From Saprospirales bacterium GYS_P2D (lineage in GTDB: Bacteria > Bacteroidota > Bacteroidia > Chitinophagales > Saprospiraceae), in assembly GCA_009833045.1 (NCBI GenBank), contig WUUP01000001.1, positions 427,586 to 491,585 of the forward strand: a stretch of DNA of 64,000 bases, in the 5' to 3' direction. The stretch's first letter is position 1. Each line of letters opens with the position of its first letter. Both the position numbers and the translations under genes were made by a program. Shown one piece after another: positions 57,730 through 64,000 of the stretch. The notes below the pieces were generated by a model, which saw only the letters and a program-made list of their open reading frames with translations, was not told where the DNA came from and did no database searches.

Positions 57730-59358
57730 CTATATTTTTATAAGTTTTTGGATATAACTTTGGTTTTCTGTGTCACGAAGTACCAGATAGTACATGCCAG
57801 AGTGCAGCGAAGATACATCAAGTGTATTTTGATCAGTTGATAAGGTGACTTCTTGGTGCACTTTACCTGTCAGATCAGCTATCGTTGCAGATCGAATTAA
57901 GACCTCAAGTTCACTATTTTCTATAGTGAGATAGGATGATACAGGATTAGGGAATACATGGATTCCTACTGTCGCCAGTTCGGTGACAGATGTAGATAGC
58001 TCATCACATAAAAAGGAAGTATTACCAATCTCAACAGAGGAGCGCTCTATTGCTTTCTCTCCATTGACTATTGACTCTATCGTCAACTCGTCAATTCGCT
58101 GAGTTTTGAATTGATTTCCATTGACACTATCCCCTTGCATCGCAATGCCAAAAATATTCACTGGGTTGACATATTCCCAAAGTAGCTCCATGTCCTCATC
58201 ATACTCTAAGATCAAGCCTGTCTCAGAGGCAGATACGAAAAAATGGCCCTCGTCAGTCAAATCAAATGATGACATAAAACGACTATCGAAGGTGCCTCCA
58301 TCATCAAAATCTAAAATCATCTCAGCAACAGAATCATATGATGCAGAGTCGGGTAATACATATCTCCCGTCTACATCAATTGGTGCTGATAGGATGATCA
58401 CATTACTGTTCTCCTCAGGCCATCTCGATTTATTATTAAAACAGCTTATCCTCACTTCACTTTCATCACTATATATGATTTTAGCATCATGCTGGCTATC
58501 GAGGATTTGATTTCCATCACGACCGTACACCTGAGGATTACCAAATCGATATAACAAATCTCCTGCAGGACCACTGGCCTCAGCTGTCGTGACAGATCGA
58601 TCGATCACCCAGATCTCATTAAAACCCCAATTACTCAAAACAATCTCATCTCTGCCTTCATCATACGTGACCGAATTGATATGAAGCCAATCATCCTCAT
58701 ATGTCGTCAAATAGTTAACATCAATCTTATTAGGTGAATCGGATACTGAACCAAAGTTATTGAGAGTAGAATCTAAATCTTGGACTAAATGATCACTCAC
58801 GTGCCACTCCCATACCACATTAAATGTATCAGGATACACAGGCTCTATCTCGAGGATAGCTTCTGTCCATAGATCACCAGATATCAAGTCTGGATGACGC
58901 CCGAGTTGGACCGCAGCTGCGCTATCAAATCTCTCCCAGAGGGTGACCAAAAGATTCCCATTTTCTAATGGATCAACATCATGATGAGCTCCGTACTTAC
59001 CACCTGTGAAAAATACTTCCCACAGCTTTTCATTTTCCCAAGATATGATCTGTATGGCACCCGATTTACCGGGACGCTTAAAGGTATCATCATTGATTAT
59101 TTTAGATTGGAGCAGATTTCCATTGCTCAATAAATAGGAAGACATCGTACCTCCCTCTGCAGATGGTCGTCTCCAGCTGTTTATCACCTCACCACATTTA
59201 TTGATGACATAGTTAGATGTGTCATTATACGGGCTCAACAGTAGATACTCATCAGTGACATCCTCATCGTATTGGATCAAGCCCACGGTTCGATTTTGCC
59301 CATAGCCCAGACTCATATATAGAAGAAAGAGCAGTATAAAAAGTAAGATCGGTCTCAT
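57730..59358 (-). CDS. Arylsulfotransferase (ASST)-like secreted protein with T9SS sorting domain
   Basis: The 542-residue protein has a signal peptide (about 1-21) and a six-bladed propeller of the ASST family. Candidate catalytic histidines lie in YGAHHDVD, DWLHINSV and DSQHDAKI, which match the positions of ASST active-site segments. The C-terminal 75 residues (VFPNPVSSYLTIEN ... LDVSSLHSGMYYLVLRDTENQSYIQKLIKI) form a type A T9SS sorting domain. ASST transfers sulfate between phenolic compounds; Bacteroidota homologues often lack proof of this activity. The start at the ATG 59356-59358 gives a clean signal peptide. A terminator precedes the gene. The product is predicted to be cell-surface or secreted. 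Confidence 0.85.
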   Translation of the reverse strand: MRPILLFILLFLLYMSLGYGQNRTVGLIQYDEDVTDEYLLLSPYNDTSNYVINKCGEVINSWRRPSAEGGTMSSYLLSNGNLLQSKIINDDTFKRPGKSGAIQIISWENEKLWEVFFTGGKYGAHHDVDPLENGNLLVTLWERFDSAAAVQLGRHPDLISGDLWTEAILEIEPVYPDTFNVVWEWHVSDHLVQDLDSTLNNFGSVSDSPNKIDVNYLTTYEDDWLHINSVTYDEGRDEIVLSNWGFNEIWVIDRSVTTAEASGPAGDLLYRFGNPQVYGRDGNQILDSQHDAKIIYSDESEVRISCFNNKSRWPEENSNVIILSAPIDVDGRYVLPDSASYDSVAEMILDFDDGGTFDSRFMSSFDLTDEGHFFVSASETGLILEYDEDMELLWEYVNPVNIFGIAMQGDSVNGNQFKTQRIDELTIESIVNGEKAIERSSVEIGNTSFLCDELSTSVTELATVGIHVFPNPVSSYLTIENSELEVLIRSATIADLTGKVHQEVTLSTDQNTLDVSSLHSGMYYLVLRDTENQSYIQKLIKI

Positions 59359-59375
59359 AAGTGGTGAATAAAAAA

Positions 59376-59406
59376 TTGCCATCTCCACATGGAGTGAAGA
59401 TGGCAA
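59376..59406 (-). terminator. Terminator between the SusE-position lipoprotein and the ASST-like gene
   Basis: A 9-bp stem (TTGCCATCT/AGATGGCAA) with 13-base loop is followed on the minus strand by TTTTTTATTC. It separates susCD-lipoprotein from the ASST/ASPIC pair, allowing graded expression. Confidence 0.75.
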
Positions 59407-59449
59407 TTCGTTTTGTATTACGTCATTGGCATTACTGCCATATGTTATA

Positions 59450-60421
59450 TTACAATTTTGTAAATACTACTGTAGTCTCTGTTGCAGAAACTGAAGCACA
59501 ACCCGATGTGTTAGCACCTTCGTTGATCAATAGTTTAAACTGAGAATCATCGCTGATATCCACAGCAGGACTCACTAAGAATCCATTTTCGTCCGTGATA
59601 GGTCCCATCATGAGAGATCCCATACCACAGCCTACACCAGCCGTCATACCGAGGAAGTCAGCCTTGTCACATACGAAATCAAAATCGAATGAGTAAGGAC
59701 CAAAACCGCCAATAGCCGGTAGGTAAACTACGTCCATAGTACGACGAGTAGATGAACCTGCTACAGTAGAAAGTGTGTATGTACCTTCAGCAAATGGCAG
59801 ACCATATCCAGTACCTGCAGCACCCTCGAATGTCACTGCATAATCTCCAACGAATACATCAGATGCAAGTGGACAAGTAGCATTCACATTGAGGTCAAAG
59901 AAACCTTGGAATGCAGCTCCTCTCACTGTGGCAGTCGTATTATTAGAAGAGTACTCAGCACCTTCGCTCGTGCGTACTACACCATACAATGCAAACTGAT
60001 CACTCGCAGAAACATCATCTACAGAAAGTCCTGCAGCAGCCAATACGCCTTCGAGCGTAACAGTAACACATGTCCCTGGGTTACCCGCTGGAGAAGGAGA
60101 AAAGCTTGTCTCAGTGATATAATTAGTACGAGCCACAGAGTTGTCACCATTAAAAGGCGTATTGTCAAAGAACTGTACATCAAGAGCATACTCATTTACT
60201 AACTCTCCACCCTGTAGATCAACGAAATCTACACAGTATGAGAACTGACTTGTTGAAGGATTAGCTAAATCAAACTCAGCATTACCGTCTTGGCTCACAA
60301 ATCGTACATAAGCTCCAATAGTCGCTGTCTCAAAAGTCACAACTGGACCTAACTCAGGATCTGCACAAGAAGCCAAAAGCGCTATAGTAGCTGTATATAT
60401 TAAATATTTTAATTTATTCAT
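59450..60421 (-). CDS. Lipoprotein at the SusE/SusF position of locus 2
   Basis: The 323-residue lipoprotein has the signal MNKLKYLIYTATIALLASC (lipobox Cys19). The mature protein is beta-rich, low in lysine and rich in Thr, Ser, Gly and Asp, with several cysteines (FSYCVDF, GTCVTV, NATCPL, DFVCDKADF, GCASVS) that could form disulfides. I do not recognise a named family. Its place directly after SusD (18 bases) is that of the surface-binding SusE/SusF lipoproteins, so a role in capturing the same ligand is plausible. It ends before a terminator. Confidence 0.75.
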   Translation of the reverse strand: MNKLKYLIYTATIALLASCADPELGPVVTFETATIGAYVRFVSQDGNAEFDLANPSTSQFSYCVDFVDLQGGELVNEYALDVQFFDNTPFNGDNSVARTNYITETSFSPSPAGNPGTCVTVTLEGVLAAAGLSVDDVSASDQFALYGVVRTSEGAEYSSNNTTATVRGAAFQGFFDLNVNATCPLASDVFVGDYAVTFEGAAGTGYGLPFAEGTYTLSTVAGSSTRRTMDVVYLPAIGGFGPYSFDFDFVCDKADFLGMTAGVGCGMGSLMMGPITDENGFLVSPAVDISDDSQFKLLINEGANTSGCASVSATETTVVFTKL

Positions 60422-60439
60422 TTTTAACTTTCTTTTACA

Positions 60440-62161
60440 TTATCTAATAAATCCTGCAGGGTTGTTATCCCAAAATACTTGCTCTGTAGTCTCACGCTGA
60501 GTTGCATTCTGATTAAGATTGACATAATCAGCTGGATACAACATAGTACGTGGGAAGCTCGCAGTAGACGCAGCCTGTGGATCAATAAGTGGTGGCATAT
60601 TATTAGGCTTACCAGTTCTTCTATAGAGATTATAGTTCTCTAATCCACTTGTCCAAAGAGCGATCATGTACTCCTTAGCGATTACATCGAGCTTATCAGT
60701 AGCATTGTCATAGATGTTAAGTACTTCTGCTACGTAAGCATCTACAGCCTCTTGACCAGGAATCAAGTCTGCACCAGTCACCAATGAAGGTGTAGTAGAT
60801 ACTACGAATTCCAAATCAGATGAAGAAATCAATGAAGAGAAAGAAAGAACTTTTGCCAAAGACTTCTCCACTGCTGACTGTAGTAATGCTCTCGCATCTT
60901 CCCCTGTACCTGCAGCAAGAGCTGCCTCAGCTCTGATAAAGTCAGTATAAGATGACAACCAAATAGGATTGATACCAGCTCCCAATGCACCAAGAGTACC
61001 TGCCGTCTGGGTGAAATCAAAGCTATTGTTATCAAACTTACCACCTGCTGGATAAATACCATATTCTACTCTGATAGGACCATCTGGTGGAATACCCTGA
61101 CCATTACCATGATCTCTTCCAAAGTATCCATTCTCATTCGCTAAACAGTATGGAAGATCTGGATCTACCGCAGTATAGTGATCAAACTGTCCTGGAGGAA
61201 TGGTCTCAAATGCATTATTAGTCAATACACAATCCCACTCGTTGATATCAATAGTGCCCGCACTAAAGAATGACTGCTGTCGGTAGAAGTAGAACCTTGT
61301 TCTTGGATCTGTAATACCTTTTTCATTAGTCATCAACCACATGTAGTATGTACTCATGTATCCTCCGTCATCTTGCTCATAGTCACCATTATAGTATGGG
61401 TGACGTGAGTTAGGATTATTTCTTTCAGTACCATACTGAAACTGGAAATCCTCAGCTGGAGTATCAATAATATTAGCACCACTGCTGATCAATGAAGCCA
61501 TTTTACCACCTGCAGAACCATCTACCAAACGTGTATTGGAGTAGATTCTTAGCTTTAGTGTATTAGCGAGTGCTATCCAGTTGTCTGCATTACCACCGTA
61601 GTATATATCCACAGCTGGTGCAGCTGTAGTAGCTGCTGACAATCCTGCGATCGCCTCATCTAATAAAGCTTCCGCTGTGCTATAAAGTGAGGCTTGGTCA
61701 TCAGCCACTGGACTGATAGACTCTACACCTTTACCTGCATCAGAGTAAGGGATATTACCCAACATATCTACAGCTACCATGAGGGCATATGCCTTTAGTA
61801 CCTTTGACGAATTGACCTCAATTTGAAAACCCTCTCCCGCAGCCACTTCAAGAGCGTCTACATCTGGGAATAGATTAGCATATACATTTGACCAAAACGC
61901 ATTTAGCGTATTAGGAGAAATCGCCTCTCTGTAGAAATACGAAGTCATCGCTCTCTGTCTGGTCAAACCTAATGTTGCATTATTAGCATTGATGATCAGA
62001 TTATTAAACGATAACTGAATTTGATTGTACAAAAACCCTACCTCAGCATTTTCTGGTGCTACGGCGTTGGGGTTTTGATTTATGTCAAGATCTGTCAAGT
62101 CACTACAAGAGAAGACAAAGACAACGCTTGTGAGAAGTAACAATTTTAATATATGTTTCAT
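60440..62161 (-). CDS. SusD/RagB-family nutrient-binding lipoprotein (locus 2)
   Basis: The 573-residue lipoprotein has the signal MKHILKLLLLTSVVFVFSC (lipobox Cys19) and a SusD-like-2 pattern: DLDINQNPNAVAPENAEVG, AYALMVAVDMLGNIPYSDAGKG, NTLKLRIYSNTRLV and a C-terminal ALWTSGLENYNLYRRTGKP. It is about 100 residues longer than the SusD of locus 1, through an insertion between about 280 and 390 rich in Tyr, Asp, Asn and Gly. It is 31 bases after the susC gene and 18 before the next lipoprotein. Confidence 0.93.
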   Translation of the reverse strand: MKHILKLLLLTSVVFVFSCSDLTDLDINQNPNAVAPENAEVGFLYNQIQLSFNNLIINANNATLGLTRQRAMTSYFYREAISPNTLNAFWSNVYANLFPDVDALEVAAGEGFQIEVNSSKVLKAYALMVAVDMLGNIPYSDAGKGVESISPVADDQASLYSTAEALLDEAIAGLSAATTAAPAVDIYYGGNADNWIALANTLKLRIYSNTRLVDGSAGGKMASLISSGANIIDTPAEDFQFQYGTERNNPNSRHPYYNGDYEQDDGGYMSTYYMWLMTNEKGITDPRTRFYFYRQQSFFSAGTIDINEWDCVLTNNAFETIPPGQFDHYTAVDPDLPYCLANENGYFGRDHGNGQGIPPDGPIRVEYGIYPAGGKFDNNSFDFTQTAGTLGALGAGINPIWLSSYTDFIRAEAALAAGTGEDARALLQSAVEKSLAKVLSFSSLISSSDLEFVVSTTPSLVTGADLIPGQEAVDAYVAEVLNIYDNATDKLDVIAKEYMIALWTSGLENYNLYRRTGKPNNMPPLIDPQAASTASFPRTMLYPADYVNLNQNATQRETTEQVFWDNNPAGFIR

Positions 62162-62192
62162 ACAAATATTTCTTTTTATAAAACTGACTTAA

Positions 62193-64000
62193 TTAGAATG
62201 TGAAATTCAAGACAGCTCCTACTCTCTTAGAAGTTGGACCAGTCAAGAAATCAAATCCTCTACCGTTACCCACACCTAAACTCAATACTTCTGGGTCAAA
62301 ATTTAGACCTACAGGGAAGTTATAAGCTTTGAACCATAGGTTATTTCCGTAGAACTTGATAGATGCACTACCGAAAGGAGTGTTCTTTAATGCTGACTCA
62401 GGAAGAGCATAAGAAAGTGACACCTCACGGAGACGTAAAGTAGTACCATCAAATATTGATCCTTCATTAGTCGCAAATGCTGAGAACCATGCATCACCTG
62501 CATAAGTCTGAATATTATTTGGAGTAGATCCGTCAGATGCTAATACACCAGGAAGTACGATAGGTAAGAATCTATCGAATCCAGTATCAGTAGTGTTACC
62601 ACGACCAAGTAGTGTAAGAGCAGTAGCTGAATAGATATCACCTCCATCTACATATGATAACTGTACGTTGAACGCTAAGTTATTCCAAGATAGAGTATTG
62701 ATCCAGTCGATGTTATAGTTTGGCACAGGATCTCCAATCACTTGAATATCTTGCGTCTCAATATACTCACCTAAACTATTTACAAGATTCTCTCCTTGAT
62801 CATTTTTCTCAAATGCATATCCTTGAATAACTCCATAAGACTCACCTGGGATAGCAAAGTTTCCTAAATCAGTATATCCAGCGATGTTCACTTGGTTTAC
62901 ACCTTCAGCGATTGACTCTACGATGTTTTCGTTAGTCGTGAAGTTAAACTGAGAGTTCCATCCGAATTTGCCAGTGAAAGGATTAATATTCAATCCTAAC
63001 TCAATACCTCTGTTAGATACTGATGCTGCATTGACAGTAGTCACACTGTATCCAGTAGATGGATCCAAATCCAAATCAATCAATAGATCATCAGATAACT
63101 TGTCATACAATGATAAGTCTAAGCCTAATCTGTTGCCTAAGAATCTTGCCTCGATACCGAGTTCTGTCTCTGTTACTTTCTCTGCTGTTAGATTCGGGTT
63201 TCCAAGTCTATTTGCAACAGAGTTAGTTCTCACAAGTGTACCATCATTCTGGATGAATGCACGAGGATTAGTAGCCAATACACTTGACGTAACATATGGA
63301 TCAGGATAACCTGCTGAAGTACCATATCCTAATCTAAACTTCAAGTAATCAACATTAGCACCTAAGTCAAATGCATCTGATGCTACGAATGATAATGATG
63401 CTGATGGATAGAATACTGATCTATTCTCAGGCTCGAGCGTAGAAGTCCAGTCATTTCTCGCTTGGAATGAAGCATACAAGAAGCTCTTATAGCCTAATGT
63501 AAGGTTACCATAGACACCATTCGTCTTTTCATCTCTATTGAAAGTAGAAGTAGTCTGTGTGATGAAGTTGTCATGTGTAAACAAACCTCTCACAAACTGC
63601 TGCTGGCTACCTTGATACTGGTAGTTTCTGCTTTCTCCTCTTAGGTTAACACCCGCTAATACGTCTAAAGACCAATCATCTGTAAGATTGTCATTATACA
63701 TCACATTGAATACGTGATCATAGATGTTGTTAATACGCTGAGAAGTAAAGTAAGAACCATCAGCTGCAAAAGTCTGAGATCCACCTTTATTAGCTCTAAA
63801 CTGCTGATATTGTGTGTAATTATCAACACCAGATCTGAATGATAATGATAACTTATCAGTCACGTCATAGTTGATCTGTACATTACCAAAGAATCTGTTA
63901 AGATCTTCAAGCTCATCAGCATTGTTCAATGTCCAAAGAGGGTTTTGGATAGGAGATCCACCTCTATAGTACACCATAGAACCATCAGCAGCCTCATACG
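62193..64000 (-). CDS. SusC/RagA-family TonB-linked outer membrane protein (locus 2, partial)
   Basis: The frame is open to the window edge (codons upstream of the Met at 63977 read YEAADGS), so the N-terminal signal, carboxypeptidase-like and plug domains are outside. About 600 residues of barrel are visible, with aromatic-rich strand pairs such as FRSGVDNYTQYQQFRANKGG, ARNDWTSTLEPENRSVFYPSASLSFV and the C-terminal GRGFDFLTGPTSKRVGAVLNFTF. It is the receptor partner of the SusD 31 bases downstream. The fold is the same as locus 1, but the two barrels differ clearly in sequence, suggesting different ligands. Confidence 0.93.
   Translation of the reverse strand, partial: YEAADGSMVYYRGGSPIQNPLWTLNNADELEDLNRFFGNVQINYDVTDKLSLSFRSGVDNYTQYQQFRANKGGSQTFAADGSYFTSQRINNIYDHVFNVMYNDNLTDDWSLDVLAGVNLRGESRNYQYQGSQQQFVRGLFTHDNFITQTTSTFNRDEKTNGVYGNLTLGYKSFLYASFQARNDWTSTLEPENRSVFYPSASLSFVASDAFDLGANVDYLKFRLGYGTSAGYPDPYVTSSVLATNPRAFIQNDGTLVRTNSVANRLGNPNLTAEKVTETELGIEARFLGNRLGLDLSLYDKLSDDLLIDLDLDPSTGYSVTTVNAASVSNRGIELGLNINPFTGKFGWNSQFNFTTNENIVESIAEGVNQVNIAGYTDLGNFAIPGESYGVIQGYAFEKNDQGENLVNSLGEYIETQDIQVIGDPVPNYNIDWINTLSWNNLAFNVQLSYVDGGDIYSATALTLLGRGNTTDTGFDRFLPIVLPGVLASDGSTPNNIQTYAGDAWFSAFATNEGSIFDGTTLRLREVSLSYALPESALKNTPFGSASIKFYGNNLWFKAYNFPVGLNFDPEVLSLGVGNGRGFDFLTGPTSKRVGAVLNFTF

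Overview
The window comes from a Bacteroidota chromosome, probably a Saprospirales-like marine or activated-sludge lineage; the order-level placement is an inference. Phylum support is strong. There are SusC/SusD pairs, a TonB receptor paired with a DUF4249 lipoprotein, type IX secretion (T9SS) C-terminal sorting domains, the PorD protein of T9SS, the bamD-omega-coaBC-porD gene order typical of the phylum, Bacteroidota-type TAnnTTTG promoter elements, and little use of Shine-Dalgarno sites. No phage, plasmid, transposase or CRISPR was found.

Layout. 1-1982 (minus): a translationally coupled signalling operon with a LOV-domain (blue-light type) histidine kinase, a single-domain receiver and a receiver/histidine-kinase hybrid cut by the window edge. 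2155-3112 (minus): tRNA-Gly(GCC) and tRNA-Leu(TAA), followed by two tandem 386-bp units. Each unit carries a small GIY-YIG nuclease gene whose 3' end runs into a scrambled copy of the same tRNA-Leu. This is the most unusual structure in the window. 3384-4507: pssA and a ferredoxin. 5049-6760 (minus): a queuosine-precursor transporter and a CtlX-type amidinohydrolase. 6824-10190: hscA and a GH3-family adenylating enzyme. 10283-13591: bamD, omega, coaBC and porD, an envelope and cofactor operon. 13616-17743: rbfA, recG and an MscS channel with a cyclic-nucleotide domain. 17807-20238 (minus): a probable metal operon (MerC-like protein, ABC ATPase, and an FtsX-type permease with a 16-histidine loop) behind a perfect TGCAA-N5-TTGCA operator-like palindrome. 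20253-25671 (minus): a TonB receptor, a DUF4249 lipoprotein and an MG2/plug-like secreted protein. 25904-33429: a conserved unknown protein, era, der, rfbC, rfbD, a large T9SS cargo protein and ribE. 33513-46787 (minus): the classical transcription/translation block Thr-Tyr-Gly-Thr tRNAs, tuf, tRNA-Trp, secE, nusG, rplK, rplA, rplJ, rplL, rpoB, rpoC. 46948-47847: a XerC/D recombinase. 48240-64000 (minus): two SusC/SusD uptake loci with a DUF3179 lipoprotein, a CRTAC1-like FG-GAP/ASPIC lipoprotein and an arylsulfotransferase-like T9SS protein.

How it works together. Much of the window is housekeeping, with gene overlaps of the ATGA/TAATG type showing translational coupling. The accessory parts are the LOV cascade, the GIY-YIG/tRNA-Leu array, the His-rich ABC system and the Sus region, which carries no recognisable glycoside hydrolase or lyase in view. 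Several start codons were moved inward from the longest open frame when a lipobox, signal peptide, family N-terminus or upstream stop supported it; each entry says so.
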